A stretch of DNA of 64,000 nt, from assembly GCA_937922805.1 (NCBI GenBank), contig CALAJV010000003.1, positions 1 to 64,000 on the forward strand, given 5' to 3'. The DNA is from an uncultured Acidimicrobiales bacterium. Its GTDB lineage: Bacteria; Actinomycetota; Acidimicrobiia; Acidimicrobiales; SZUA-35. This document shows, one piece after another, positions 33,963 to 43,507 of the stretch. The position numbers and the translations under genes were made by a program. Each line of letters starts with the position of its first letter. Position 1 is the stretch's first letter. The notes beneath the pieces were generated by a model that was not told the DNA's origin, did not search any database, and was given only the letters and a program-made list of their open reading frames with translations.

Positions 33963-34776
33963 CTCCGCGCCCGGCCAGCCTCAACTCATCAATAATGAAC
34001 GTATTGAACAAGCTGCCGCTCACTTGCGCCAGGCAAGCCAAACTGGCGTCACTTGCAGCCCAGTCCGAGACCTTGTTCAAACCAAAACCGATATCGACAT
34101 TGGTTACGCCATCCAAGAAATCAACAACAAGCGTTCAATTGAAGCCGGCCGTCGAGTGTCGGGCCGCAAGATCGGCATTACGTCAAAGGCAGTAATGGAC
34201 CAGGTCGGGGTAAACCAGCCCGACTTCGGAACGCTCTTCGTTGACATGGAATACGGCGATGGTGTTCCGATCGAAACTGGCCGGCTGTTACAACCCCGAG
34301 CTGAGGCCGAAGTGGCGCTCGTCCTAGAACACGACCTTGACAAGGGTGAGCACAGCTTCAACGACATTATTTGGGCTACCGCGTACGCTCTCCCGTCGAT
34401 CGAAATCGTCGACAGTCGAATAGCTGACTGGGATATAACTATCGTTGACACGGTCGCCGACAACGCAAGCTGCGGTTTGTATGTACTCGGTGGCAAACCA
34501 ATGCCGCTGAGCAGCATCGACCTTCGGACCATCCCAATGCGCATGGACATCGAGGGTGAGACGGTATCCACCGGTGAAGGTGCCGCGTGCCTTGGCCATC
34601 CGCTTAATGCCGCTCGGTGGCTAGCTGACACTATGAGTCGACGAAGTACTCCGTTGCAAGCGGGCGATGTTGTGATGACTGGAGCGCTCGGGCCGATGAA
34701 ACCGATCAGCCCCGGGCAGAAAATAGCTTGCGACTTTGGTCCGCTCGGAACTGTCACGACTGCGCTCGAGGCTTGA
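33955..34776 (+). CDS. 2-oxopent-4-enoate hydratase / 4-oxalocrotonate decarboxylase, copy 3, 273 aa
   Basis: Third FAH-superfamily paralogue: GRKIGITSKAVMDQVGVNQP, RAEAEVALVLEHDL and SIEIVDSRIADWDITIVDTV hold the conserved metal and substrate residues. It overlaps the tautomerase gene. The spelling GRKIG-SKAV-MxQVGV resembles 2-oxopent-4-enoate hydratase (MhpD/HsaE) somewhat more than the 259-aa copy does, so I tentatively call this the hydratase and the other the decarboxylase. Confidence 0.88.
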   Translation: MADSAPGQPQLINNERIEQAAAHLRQASQTGVTCSPVRDLVQTKTDIDIGYAIQEINNKRSIEAGRRVSGRKIGITSKAVMDQVGVNQPDFGTLFVDMEYGDGVPIETGRLLQPRAEAEVALVLEHDLDKGEHSFNDIIWATAYALPSIEIVDSRIADWDITIVDTVADNASCGLYVLGGKPMPLSSIDLRTIPMRMDIEGETVSTGEGAACLGHPLNAARWLADTMSRRSTPLQAGDVVMTGALGPMKPISPGQKIACDFGPLGTVTTALEA

Positions 34777-34798
34777 CCCTTTCAAGGATGGTTAACGT

Positions 34799-35719
34799 AT
34801 GAAGACGGCAATAATCGGATCGGGAAACATCGGTACTGATCTACTCATCAAATCGCAGCAAGCGTCCGAAACCATCGATGTCGTAGCCATGTGTGGTATC
34901 GACCCAGACTCAGACGGCCTCGCCCGCGCCAACAGCCAAGGTGTAGCCACCACTTCAGCTGGTATCGAAGGCTTGGTTGGGCTCGATGAGTTCGCCGACG
35001 TCGAACTAGTTTTCGATGCCACATCAGCGGGCGCTCATCTTCACCACAACGCCGTCCTACAGAAGCATGGGAAGAGGATTCTAGATCTAACACCGGCCGC
35101 TATCGGGCCGTACGTGGTGCCAACGGTCAACTTAGATGAGCATCTTGACGCTCCAAACCTCAATATGGTTACCTGCGGAGGACAAGCAACCGTTCCTATC
35201 GTCGCCGCGGTTGCTGCAGTAGCACCGGTCGAATATGGGGAGATCGTCAGCTCCGTCGCTTCGGTTAGTGCGGGGCCAGGTACGAGAGCGAACATCGATG
35301 AGTTCACTGAAACAACGGCAAAGGCACTTGAAGTTGTTGGCGGGGCCGGCCTGGGCAAGGCCATAATCGTGCTGAATCCCGCTGATCCGCCCTTGATAAT
35401 GCGCAACACGGTTTTTTGTTTGACTCAAAACGGTGAACCTGATGATTTCCGACAGTCGGTAGCCAAGACTGTTGAACAGGTTCAACAGTATGTTCCCGGC
35501 TATCGGCTTAAGCAACAGGTTCAGGTTGACAAAATAACTGACGCTGACCCCGTTCGGATCCCTCAGCTCGATCGAAAGTTCACGGGCTGGAAGGTCTCGG
35601 TGTTTCTTGAGGTTGAAGGAGCTGGACATTACTTGCCGCCCTACGCAGGCAATCTCGACATTATGACCAGCGCTGCCATTCGTACTGCCGAGCAGATTGA
35701 AGCGAGAACGCGGGTATGA
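34799..35719 (+). CDS. Acetaldehyde dehydrogenase (acylating), MhpF-like, 306 aa
   Basis: Oxidises acetaldehyde to acetyl-CoA with NAD+ and CoA. N-terminal Rossmann motif [15 protein letters not shown]; catalytic Cys in [14 protein letters not shown]; late segments [17 protein letters not shown] and RNTVFCL are typical of MhpF/BphJ/HsaG. Length is the family norm. It overlaps the aldolase by ATGA; the two proteins form a channelling complex in known systems, so the pair should be made together. Confidence 0.95.
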   Translation: MKTAIIGSGNIGTDLLIKSQQASETIDVVAMCGIDPDSDGLARANSQGVATTSAGIEGLVGLDEFADVELVFDATSAGAHLHHNAVLQKHGKRILDLTPAAIGPYVVPTVNLDEHLDAPNLNMVTCGGQATVPIVAAVAAVAPVEYGEIVSSVASVSAGPGTRANIDEFTETTAKALEVVGGAGLGKAIIVLNPADPPLIMRNTVFCLTQNGEPDDFRQSVAKTVEQVQQYVPGYRLKQQVQVDKITDADPVRIPQLDRKFTGWKVSVFLEVEGAGHYLPPYAGNLDIMTSAAIRTAEQIEARTRV

Positions 35720-36729
35720 CAAAGCTGTATGTCCAAGACGTAACCTTGCGCGACGGGATGCATGCAATCCGGCACCGTTATGGCATCGAGCATGTTCGTG
35801 AGATCACTCGCGCCCTCGATGCAGCCGGGGTTGATGCAATCGAAGTTACCCATGGCGACGGCTTGGGCGGCTCATCATTCAATTACGGCTTCGGTGCTCA
35901 TACCGATTGGGAATGGATCGAAGAAGCTGCTTCAGTGATTTCCAGCGCTGCCCTCACGGTGTTGCTTGTCCCCGGCATCGGAACAATCGATGACCTGGTC
36001 CAAGCTCACTCGCTTGGCGCCAAGTCAATTCGGGTCGCAACCCATTGCACAGAAGCCGACGTGGCCGCTCAACACATTGCTAAGGCCCGGGAGCTCGGCA
36101 TGGACGTCTCGGGCTTTCTTATGATGTCGCACATGAACGGACCGGAGCTGCTGGCCCAGCAAGCGGTTCTGATGGAGACCTACGGCGCCCAATGTGTCTA
36201 TATCACCGACTCGGGCGGTCGCCTCACTATGGGCGACGTCCGCGATCGGATGCGCGCCTACCGAAATGTTCTCAAACCTGAGACTGAGATCGGAATTCAC
36301 GCCCATCACAACCTCACATTCGGCGTCGCCAACTCGGTAGTCGCAGTGGAAGAGGGTTGCTATCGAGTCGACGCTTCATTGGCCGGGATGGGAGCGGGCG
36401 CCGGAAACTGTCCGATCGAAGCGTTTATCGCTGTGGCCAATTTGGAAGGTTGGGAGCACGGTTCTGACGTGGCGGCGCTGATGGACGCAGCCGAAGAACT
36501 GGTGCGGCCGCTCCAAGACCGTCCAGTGCGAGTCGATCGAGAAACGCTAAGCCTTGGCTATGCCGGCGTCTACTCCAGCTTCCTCCGCCACGCCGAATCG
36601 GCCGCCGAACAGTATGATCTAGATACCCGGGACATCCTGATGGAACTTGGCCAACGAAGAATGGTCGGCGGCCAAGAAGATATGATCGTCGACGTCGCCC
36701 TCGACCTAGTCAAACGCCAGCAGGAATAG
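35716..36729 (+). CDS. 4-hydroxy-2-oxovalerate aldolase, MhpE-like, 337 aa
   Basis: Splits 4-hydroxy-2-oxovalerate into pyruvate and acetaldehyde; metal-dependent class II pyruvate aldolase of the HMGL-like fold. The N-terminal motif [17 protein letters not shown] contains the catalytic Arg and metal Asp; [16 protein letters not shown] carries the two metal-ligand histidines. [17 protein letters not shown] follows. It ends the operon: the next gene is convergent with 44 bases between them and no obvious terminator. Confidence 0.95.
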   Translation: MTKLYVQDVTLRDGMHAIRHRYGIEHVREITRALDAAGVDAIEVTHGDGLGGSSFNYGFGAHTDWEWIEEAASVISSAALTVLLVPGIGTIDDLVQAHSLGAKSIRVATHCTEADVAAQHIAKARELGMDVSGFLMMSHMNGPELLAQQAVLMETYGAQCVYITDSGGRLTMGDVRDRMRAYRNVLKPETEIGIHAHHNLTFGVANSVVAVEEGCYRVDASLAGMGAGAGNCPIEAFIAVANLEGWEHGSDVAALMDAAEELVRPLQDRPVRVDRETLSLGYAGVYSSFLRHAESAAEQYDLDTRDILMELGQRRMVGGQEDMIVDVALDLVKRQQE

Positions 36730-36773
36730 GAACAGCGGTAACCTCGCCTAGTCGCTGCTAAACCAACGACCGG

Positions 36774-38237
36774 TCACACCAGGTTGTCTACGAAGCGCTC
36801 CAACTGACGCAAGTTTCTGACCTCGAAGACCCCATCGCAGTGATCGCCATACTCCCCCACTATGGAGTCGCCGGTATTCCAGTATGCCTTCGGTTCTGGA
36901 TTCAGCCAGAATAGTTTCCGAGCTCGGTGCTGCAGCTCTTTTATGATCCACGCTTGCGATGCGTGGTAGTTGTTGCGAGCATCGCCCAGGATCATCACCG
37001 TAGTTTTCGGGCCTACTTCTTTGCCGTAGGTGTCCCAGAACACTTCAAACGCGTGCCCGTAGTCGGAATGACCGTCTACCCAAACGACATCAGCTTCGGT
37101 GTTAACCCGATGGATAGCTTCAGCGATGTCGTCAACCCCTTCGAAATACGAAGTGACTTCGTCCAACCCATCGATAAAGACGAACGCACGGACCCGGCTG
37201 AACTGCCCCGATATGGCGTAGACCAGATGGAGAGTGAATCGAGCAAAGGCAGCAACCGAACCGGAAATATCGGCGATAACGAAGATTTCTGGTTTAGCCG
37301 GCTTGGGATGCCGAAAGCGAGGATCGGCGGGCACGCCACCGTAGCTCAATGAGTGTCGCACAGTATTTCTAAAGTCGAGAGGCCCTTTGCGCTTGTGCCT
37401 ACGCTTGCGAGCCAACCGAACGGCAAGCTTGCGAGTTAACGGATAGATAGCTCGACGAAGCAGCACCATCTCATCACGGCTGGCATGCATGAAATCGACA
37501 TCTTCAGGCAACGGCTTACGAAGGGTCTTGGCCATCGCCTCAGCGCCTCGATCAGCTACTAATCGGCGGCGAATCTCAGCTTCGATTTCTTTGCGGAGCT
37601 TCTCAATCCTGGTATCAAACTCATCACGATCAAGTCGTTCTTGCAGCGACGAGGTGTCATCGTTGCGCTGTTCTCGAGCTTGATCCATCAGCCGTTCCAT
37701 GATCCCATCGAGATCAAGGTTGCGCAGCGTCCGGTACAAGTAATAGGTTCCCCCCACTGGGCGCCCGGGCTCCATGCCAGCAAAACGTTTAACTGACTGA
37801 CGGGCGATCGCCCGCATCAGTGTGTCATCACCTTTTAGAAGCGCCTGATAGAGCAGCTCGGCCAACTCTTCTGGTGACATACCATCGCCGCCACCTTGAC
37901 CACCTTCGCCTGGGGGTTGCTCAGAACCGTCTTCATCGAAGTCGACGTCACCGAACGGGTCATCAGAGTCATCGAGTGAGTACTCCTGGCCGCGAAGCGA
38001 GAAATAGACATCAAACAGTGTCTCGAACGTTTTCCAATGGGCGTCGTTCTTGATCAGCGTGGCCGCTAGGGCATATTTGAATGCTAAACGATCCTCAATC
38101 GGAATATGGCGAACCGCTTCGGCGGCATCGATGTTCTCCGAAAGCGACACTGGAATCCCAGCCGATCGAAGCTCTTGGACAAATCCTTCAAGAAGGTCAA
38201 AAAGCGGATTTGGCGCCTCTTGGTTTACTGCTGTCAT
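36774..38237 (-). CDS. VWA-domain protein, CoxE-like, 487 aa
   Basis: The C-terminal half is a von Willebrand A domain with a MIDAS motif (FVIADISGSVAAFARF, DxSxS) and DVVWVDGHSDYGHAFEVFW. The N-terminal half is helical and charged with an acidic glycine-rich stretch (EQPPGEGGQGGGDGMSPEEL). CoxE-type proteins act with a MoxR/CoxD AAA+ ATPase as chaperones that insert or mature metal cofactors. The partner ATPase lies directly upstream (71-base gap). No Mo-hydroxylase genes are adjacent, so the client is unknown. Confidence 0.85.
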   Translation of the reverse strand: MTAVNQEAPNPLFDLLEGFVQELRSAGIPVSLSENIDAAEAVRHIPIEDRLAFKYALAATLIKNDAHWKTFETLFDVYFSLRGQEYSLDDSDDPFGDVDFDEDGSEQPPGEGGQGGGDGMSPEELAELLYQALLKGDDTLMRAIARQSVKRFAGMEPGRPVGGTYYLYRTLRNLDLDGIMERLMDQAREQRNDDTSSLQERLDRDEFDTRIEKLRKEIEAEIRRRLVADRGAEAMAKTLRKPLPEDVDFMHASRDEMVLLRRAIYPLTRKLAVRLARKRRHKRKGPLDFRNTVRHSLSYGGVPADPRFRHPKPAKPEIFVIADISGSVAAFARFTLHLVYAISGQFSRVRAFVFIDGLDEVTSYFEGVDDIAEAIHRVNTEADVVWVDGHSDYGHAFEVFWDTYGKEVGPKTTVMILGDARNNYHASQAWIIKELQHRARKLFWLNPEPKAYWNTGDSIVGEYGDHCDGVFEVRNLRQLERFVDNLV

Positions 38238-38308
38238 CGTCGCTCCTTCCGCCTTGTCCGTGCAAATACTTGTTCGCTATCTTCACCTGAGCTGCCACAT
38301 AACTGTCT

Positions 38309-39208
38309 CTAGGTGGTTGAATTCGGCTCGAAGTGGGCCGAAGAGTTTGCGCCGAAGTCTTTGATCGCCTTCTCGATGTCAGATCGGTACTTCAACAAAA
38401 TGTTCACCGTCTCGGTGGCGTCCTTCTCGTCTACGTTGTCGATGCCAAGAAGGATCAGCGTTCGAGCCCAATCGAGCGTTTCCGACACCGAAGGGTGCTT
38501 CTTCAACTCGAGTTGGCGAACCGAACGAACAATTCTCGCCACCTGATCGGCCAGCTGTTCGCTGATGTCTGGAACCTTCGTCATCACGATCTCTTTTTCC
38601 CGCTCAAGGTCGGGGTAGTCGAGATGGAGGAACAAGCACCGACGCTTCAACGCCTCGGACAACTCACGAGTGTTATTCGAAGTGAGGAACACGAGCGGAA
38701 CCTGTTTGGCCTCAATGGTTCCTAGCTCCGGAATCGATACCTGATAGTCAGACAAGATCTCCAAAAGCAACGCTTCTGTTTCGAGCTCAACCCGATCGAC
38801 CTCATCGATTAACAGCACGACCGGATCGTCAGCGGTAATCGCTTCCAACAACGGTCGCGGCAGCAGGAACTCATCAGAGAAGATGTCATCTTGGATGTCG
38901 GTCCACGATGTGTCGTCCCCTGATTCGACCTGGATGCGTAGGAGCTGCTTTTTGTAGTTCCACTCGTAGAGGGCCTTTGACTCGTCCAAGCCTTCGTAGC
39001 ATTGGAGTCGAATAAGGCGAGCGCCACTCATCTCCGCTACTGACTTGGCCAACTGGGTTTTGCCGGTCCCAGCTGGGCCCTCAATTAGTACTGGTTTGCC
39101 TAGTCGATCGGCCAGATAGGCAATTCCGGCGATCGAATCATCGGCTAGGTAGTCAACGCTGCGCAAACCCTCTCGGACCGCGTCGACCGAATCGAAACGA
39201 TGTGTCAT
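38309..39208 (-). CDS. MoxR/CoxD-like AAA+ ATPase, 299 aa
   Basis: Walker A IEGPAGTGKTQLAKSVAE, Walker B PVVLLIDEVDRVELETE, sensor SNNTRELSEALKRRC. The segment CYEGLDESKALYEWNYKKQL is typical of the CoxD subgroup of MoxR ATPases. It works with the VWA protein encoded next. The ATG at 39208 (MTHRFDS) is chosen over upstream non-homologous codons. A 7-bp-arm palindrome lies 21-38 bases upstream. Confidence 0.9.
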   Translation of the reverse strand: MTHRFDSVDAVREGLRSVDYLADDSIAGIAYLADRLGKPVLIEGPAGTGKTQLAKSVAEMSGARLIRLQCYEGLDESKALYEWNYKKQLLRIQVESGDDTSWTDIQDDIFSDEFLLPRPLLEAITADDPVVLLIDEVDRVELETEALLLEILSDYQVSIPELGTIEAKQVPLVFLTSNNTRELSEALKRRCLFLHLDYPDLEREKEIVMTKVPDISEQLADQVARIVRSVRQLELKKHPSVSETLDWARTLILLGIDNVDEKDATETVNILLKYRSDIEKAIKDFGANSSAHFEPNSTT

Positions 39209-39228
39209 AACCACACCGTACAAGACGA

Positions 39229-39246
39229 CTTGACCCGTCGGTCAAG
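39229..39246. promoter_or_regulatory. Palindrome CTTGACC-CGTC-GGTCAAG, candidate operator
   Basis: Perfect 7-base half-sites flank 4 bases just upstream of the MoxR-like start, in the divergent region shared with the TerB/CbxX-like gene. The form is like TetR-family operators. No regulator gene is adjacent. Confidence 0.4.
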
Positions 39247-39471
39247 ATGGCAGTCAATATAGTTACGAAGCGGATCGCCCCAAGCGATACCCGACTGGGC
39301 CTGGTAGCCCCCTGAAACCACCGAATTCTGTGCCCGAGATGCACGATTTCTGTGCAGGGGGGCGGTCGTTGAGCGGTAGGGCCACTACGATCGTGTTCCT
39401 ATGACTTGTGACGGGAAACCAGTCCATGGCTCCCCCTGTTCTTGCCGACCGGTGGACAGGCGGGCTAGGTA

Positions 39472-40971
39472 ATGGATAAGGGACTAACCAAAGCAGTAGA
39501 GCGATTTGCTCGTCTTGTGGGCGAGGCTCTGCAGACCGCAGCAAAAGGAACGTCGGTTGACACTAAGAAACTCAATCGTGATGCTGTCGTCGAGGCGTTC
39601 AATCTGAGTGTGGCTTTCGTCGACGTAGACGATCGTCATACCGATGACGAGCTGTGGGCGTTAGTGGCAGCATTCGCACATCATGAGCTACTACCGGGAA
39701 TGGTCACCCCGACTGCTATGCGCCGTAACGATTTGGTTCGGGACAAAAAACTGTGGTTAACCAAGCCATCAGACTTGTTCGAAACTCTACGCCAAGTCGA
39801 CATCGCCAAGGGTTCGAACTTAACCCGAATCTACTACGACGAAGCAATGACCTTGGCCCATACCGTGGCCTCTCTCGACGACTACCCGTCTGACGATGAA
39901 CTGCAAGCAATTGTCGAATTCCAGCGCCTGTTGATGGCAGCTCTCCCCTCCAGCAAAGATCGAGCCGCTAAGGCTGAGGGGTCGCCAACCCCAGCAGCCG
40001 AACGAGGCGAGGAGGTAGAACCCGATCAGCCCGATACCCCAGCGGAGCCGCTGGAAGATTTGATGGAAGAGCTTGAAGAACTAATCGGGCTCTCAGCGGT
40101 AAAAGAGGAGGTTCGGCTACTCACCGCTCTGCTTCGAGTTCAGAAAATGCGTCTCGACCGAGATCTCCCCGTTGTCGATAACACCAAGCATCTGATCTTC
40201 AGCGGAAACCCTGGCACCGGTAAAACTACGGTCGGCCGGTTACTGGCCAGAATCTACCGGTCGCTAGAGGTAGTGGAACGCGGTCAGCTGGTAGAGGTCG
40301 ACCGAAGCGGTTTAGTGGCCGGTTTCGTTGGTCAGACCGCGGCCAAAGTGTCAGCGGTTTTCGATCGAGCCGACGGTGGCGTGCTGCTAATTGATGAGGC
40401 GTACTCGTTAACCCGTGGCGGCGAAAAGGACTTCGGTCGAGAAGCCATTGATGCTGTGGTCAAAAACGTCGAAGATCGACGAGATTCAATGGTCGTGATT
40501 CTCGCCGGGTACCCGAAAGAAATGGCTGAGTTGGTTGCCACCAACCCCGGGTTTGGTAGTCGCTTCCCGAAAACCATTCACTTTCCTGACTACGACAACG
40601 AAGAACTTGTCGCCATTCTCAAGCTGATTTCAGAAAGCGGCACCTATCACCTTACCGACGAAGCAGAAGAGGCAGCTTCGGCGTGGTTCGGAGCCCACGA
40701 CAGAGGCCACGGGTTCGGCAACGGCCGCCTCGCCAGAAACCTGTTTGAAGCTGCTGTGTCACGCCATGCCACTCGCCTCGTCGACATCGAAGCACCTACC
40801 GACGATCAGCTCACGACGCTCGAAGCGGCAGACATTGCCGCCGTGCCCACCGAACTCGACCGTGAGCAAGGAACCGAGCCCGAAATACCGCAACAAGCAT
40901 CGGACCGGAACGATCCGGTGGAGCGGCCCGACCCTCCTACCGGCGGGACTGATAACGACGCTAGTGACTAG
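39472..40971 (+). CDS. CbxX/CfqX-type AAA ATPase with TerB-like N-terminus, 499 aa
   Basis: Residues about 1-165 are helical with a TerB-like acidic pattern (VDVDDRHTDDELWALVAAF). A CbxX/SpoVK-type AAA domain follows at about 195-440: Walker A FSGNPGTGKTTVGRLLARIY, LVAGFVGQTAAKVSAVF, Walker B GVLLIDEAYSLTRGG, arginine finger region GFGSRFPKTIHF. The C-terminal 60 residues are acidic, proline-rich and probably disordered. Relatives include EccA of type VII secretion and rubisco activase CbbX, but no such clients are nearby. The gene is 20 bases upstream of murJ and may be co-transcribed with it. Confidence 0.85.
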   Translation: MDKGLTKAVERFARLVGEALQTAAKGTSVDTKKLNRDAVVEAFNLSVAFVDVDDRHTDDELWALVAAFAHHELLPGMVTPTAMRRNDLVRDKKLWLTKPSDLFETLRQVDIAKGSNLTRIYYDEAMTLAHTVASLDDYPSDDELQAIVEFQRLLMAALPSSKDRAAKAEGSPTPAAERGEEVEPDQPDTPAEPLEDLMEELEELIGLSAVKEEVRLLTALLRVQKMRLDRDLPVVDNTKHLIFSGNPGTGKTTVGRLLARIYRSLEVVERGQLVEVDRSGLVAGFVGQTAAKVSAVFDRADGGVLLIDEAYSLTRGGEKDFGREAIDAVVKNVEDRRDSMVVILAGYPKEMAELVATNPGFGSRFPKTIHFPDYDNEELVAILKLISESGTYHLTDEAEEAASAWFGAHDRGHGFGNGRLARNLFEAAVSRHATRLVDIEAPTDDQLTTLEAADIAAVPTELDREQGTEPEIPQQASDRNDPVERPDPPTGGTDNDASD

Positions 40972-41000
40972 AGCGGCATGAGTAGAGCGGTATGAGTAGA
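40969..41000 (+). repeat. 14-bp tandem duplication at the murJ start
   Basis: TAGAGCGGCATGAG (40969-40982) is followed by a copy with one change (40983-40996) and a third partial TAGA. The duplication creates an earlier ATG (40978) opening a five-codon reading frame (MSRAV) whose TGA overlaps the murJ ATG at 40992. It may couple or dampen murJ translation. Confidence 0.7.
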
Positions 41001-42632
41001 GGTCCTGGGCGCGGCGCCAACTTGGTTGCCGCTGGCATTTTTCTGTCTCGTATTGCCGGCCTCGTTCGGACTCAGGTCATTGTCGCCGTTATCGGCAGGG
41101 GGCCTGTTGGCGATGCCTTTGCCTTCGCTATGCGGATCCCGAACATATTGCAGAACCTTCTGGGAGAAGGCTCGCTATCGGCGTCGTTCATTCCCGTCTA
41201 CGCCAAGCTGGTCGCTGACGGTAAGGAAGAAGACGCCGACAACCTAGCCGGAGCCGTTGTCGCCCTGTTAGCGTTCGCTACTAGCGTCTTGGTGCTGATC
41301 GGCGTGCTGGCTGCTCGCCCAATTATCTGGCTACTCACTGGCTGGGAAACAACCGACCCGGAAACCTACGAACTAACTATTTCGCTGTTTCGTATCACCA
41401 CGCTTGGACTCGGCTTCTTAGTTATCTCAGCCTGGTGCCTCGGTATCTTGAACAGCCATCGGAGCTTCTTCCTCTCGTATGTCTCGCCGGTGCTGTGGAA
41501 CGTCGCTCAGATTATTGTGTTGGTTATCGCGCTGGTCCGCGATTGGAGTCAAGATCGGGCAGTCATGATGCTGGCTTGGGCCGTAGTTGCTGGCGGGCTC
41601 GGACAACTACTGATCCAGCTGCCGAAGGTACGACGTTTGGCCCCCACGGTTCGTGCCAACCTCGACTCCACGCCGGAGCTACGAGACGTTCTGAGTCGGT
41701 TTACTCCCGCCGTCGGTGCTCGTGGCGTACTCCAGATCTCAAGCTGGGCCGACGGTTCTCTAGCCACCTTCTTAGTCGCTGGTGCCCTCAGCTCATACGC
41801 GTATGCTCTGCCGCTCTACATTTTCCCGATTTCGATTTTCGGGTTTAGCGTCGCTGCTTCTGAGTTGGCGGAGATGTCTCGACTGTCGGACAAGACTAAC
41901 CTCGTAGCAGCTCGGCTCACTCCTGCGCTGAAGCGAGTCATTATCCCTGCCGGGTTCGTCACCGCCTGCTATATCGGAGCGAGCCGAACCTTCGTGGATG
42001 CCTTCTACGGTCTTCCGTCTCGACTAGCTCAGCAGTTTCTCGACTCGGACCGAGGGCTAACACAAGAGTCCGACATTGCCATCCTGGCCCTTATCGTCGC
42101 CGCGTTTGCCATCGGCCTCCCAGCGGCGATGACCGCCCGAGTAACTCAGAACACGATCTACACCTTGGGTGACACGAAAGGGCCAGCCAAAATTGCTGTG
42201 GTCCGGGTTGTCGTCAGTATCGTCGCCAGCGCCATCCTCATGCTGCAACTGGACTGGCTGTTCTTCAATGGAGGTAGCGTCGAGGCCTTTGGTGAGGTGC
42301 CACATTGGCCTCCTTGGGAGTTACTACCGCAAGACCGAAGAGCTGAGGAAGGACTCGCCCATTTGGGAGCAGCCGGCCTGGCGCTTGGAGCCTCCATCGC
42401 CGCTTGGGTCGAATGGTTCTTGTTGAAGCGACTGCTACAGGCCAAAATCGGGCAAAAAGTGTCATCTGGACTTGGACCTAAGGTCGCGGCGATAGGCACG
42501 GTCACCGCCGCGGTTGTCTACGGCGTTAGTCGCCTAACATCAGCGGTTCCATCGCCCCTCGATGCCGCAATCGTCGGGATTTCTGGGCTCGGGGTGTACG
42601 GCGCTGTGTTCTGGCGCGAGTTTCGCGGCTAG
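40992..42632 (+). CDS. murJ: Lipid II flippase MurJ, 546 aa
   Basis: MOP-superfamily membrane protein that moves lipid II across the membrane for peptidoglycan synthesis. About 14 membrane segments are visible. Family features at the N-terminus are LVAAGIFLSRIAGLVRTQVI and RIPNILQNLLGEGSLSASFI with the conserved arginine and glutamate residues of the central cavity. It lacks the C-terminal pseudokinase and extracellular domains of mycobacterial MviN. It follows the AAA gene closely and is followed by pspA. Confidence 0.95.
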   Translation: MSRGPGRGANLVAAGIFLSRIAGLVRTQVIVAVIGRGPVGDAFAFAMRIPNILQNLLGEGSLSASFIPVYAKLVADGKEEDADNLAGAVVALLAFATSVLVLIGVLAARPIIWLLTGWETTDPETYELTISLFRITTLGLGFLVISAWCLGILNSHRSFFLSYVSPVLWNVAQIIVLVIALVRDWSQDRAVMMLAWAVVAGGLGQLLIQLPKVRRLAPTVRANLDSTPELRDVLSRFTPAVGARGVLQISSWADGSLATFLVAGALSSYAYALPLYIFPISIFGFSVAASELAEMSRLSDKTNLVAARLTPALKRVIIPAGFVTACYIGASRTFVDAFYGLPSRLAQQFLDSDRGLTQESDIAILALIVAAFAIGLPAAMTARVTQNTIYTLGDTKGPAKIAVVRVVVSIVASAILMLQLDWLFFNGGSVEAFGEVPHWPPWELLPQDRRAEEGLAHLGAAGLALGASIAAWVEWFLLKRLLQAKIGQKVSSGLGPKVAAIGTVTAAVVYGVSRLTSAVPSPLDAAIVGISGLGVYGAVFWREFRG

Positions 42633-42715
42633 ATCGATAGAAATTTGCGCTCGGAACACGCAATACTTCAGTAGGTAGCACTGTTTTGGGCCTACCAGTG
42701 GGCTAGCATCAGACC

Positions 42716-43507
42716 ATGGCTAACGTTTTTACCCGCTGGTGGAAGTACTTGCTCGCAAAGATGAACAGCGACTTCGAGGCAAACGCCGATCCGAAGATTC
42801 AGCTAGAGCAGGCAATCCAAGAAGCCCAAGAGCAACACCGAAGGCTAAAAGAGCAAGCGGCCAACGTTATTGCTCATCAAAAGCAAACCGAAATCAAGCT
42901 CAATCGGGTCATGGAAGACTACGAAAAGATTAGCGCTAACGCTCGCCAAGCCGTGATGATGGCTGATGACGCCCAGAAAAAGGGTGATCAAGAAAAAATG
43001 ATGCAGTACACCAGCACTGCCGAGTCGTTCGCTAATCGTATGATAGCGCTAGAACGAGAGATCGAAGATCTGAAATCATTGCATCTCCAAGCGTCACAGG
43101 CGTCGGATCAGGCCAAGACGGCCGTCAACCAAAACTCTTCCCTGCTCCAGAAGAAGCTGGGCGAACGGCAAAAGCTGTTGTCGCAACTTGATCAAGCCAA
43201 GATGCAAGAACAGCTCAACACCGCCATGTCGGCCCTTAACGAGCAGGTTGGCGGCGACGTTCCATCGTTCGAAGAGGTTCGCAACAAGGTAGAGAGCCGC
43301 TACGCCAAGGCCAAGGGCATGTCAGAGCTTCAAGAAAACTCTATTGAGGGTCGGATGCTCGAGGTCGAGCAAGCGTCACTCAACGTTGAAGCTCAAACTC
43401 GCCTCAGCGAGATCCGATCCCAACTCGGCCTTAACGAAGCAACTGCACCTGAGGTAACCGATCAGGTTCAAACCGCTCAAGCCGAAGGTGAAGGCACCAC
43501 CGCATAA
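42716..43507 (+). CDS. pspA: PspA/IM30 (Vipp1) family protein, 263 aa
   Basis: Long coiled-coil protein (about 25-215) rich in Q, E, K and A, with an N-terminal amphipathic helix FTRWWKYLLAKMNSDFE and early conserved residues DPKIQLEQAIQEAQEQHRRL. PspA/IM30 proteins coat and repair the inner face of the membrane under envelope stress. The C-terminal 35 residues are acidic and variable. It lies after murJ with 83 bases between, on its own or as the last gene. Confidence 0.9.
   Translation: MANVFTRWWKYLLAKMNSDFEANADPKIQLEQAIQEAQEQHRRLKEQAANVIAHQKQTEIKLNRVMEDYEKISANARQAVMMADDAQKKGDQEKMMQYTSTAESFANRMIALEREIEDLKSLHLQASQASDQAKTAVNQNSSLLQKKLGERQKLLSQLDQAKMQEQLNTAMSALNEQVGGDVPSFEEVRNKVESRYAKAKGMSELQENSIEGRMLEVEQASLNVEAQTRLSEIRSQLGLNEATAPEVTDQVQTAQAEGEGTTA

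Noticed and set aside
34104..34757. 217-aa open frame opposite the third hydratase
   Set aside because: Antisense shadow of a clear FAH-family gene, serine-rich with no recognisable domain or ribosome site.
35132..35767. 211-aa open frame opposite acetaldehyde dehydrogenase
   Set aside because: Antisense to a convincing MhpF homologue; no independent support.
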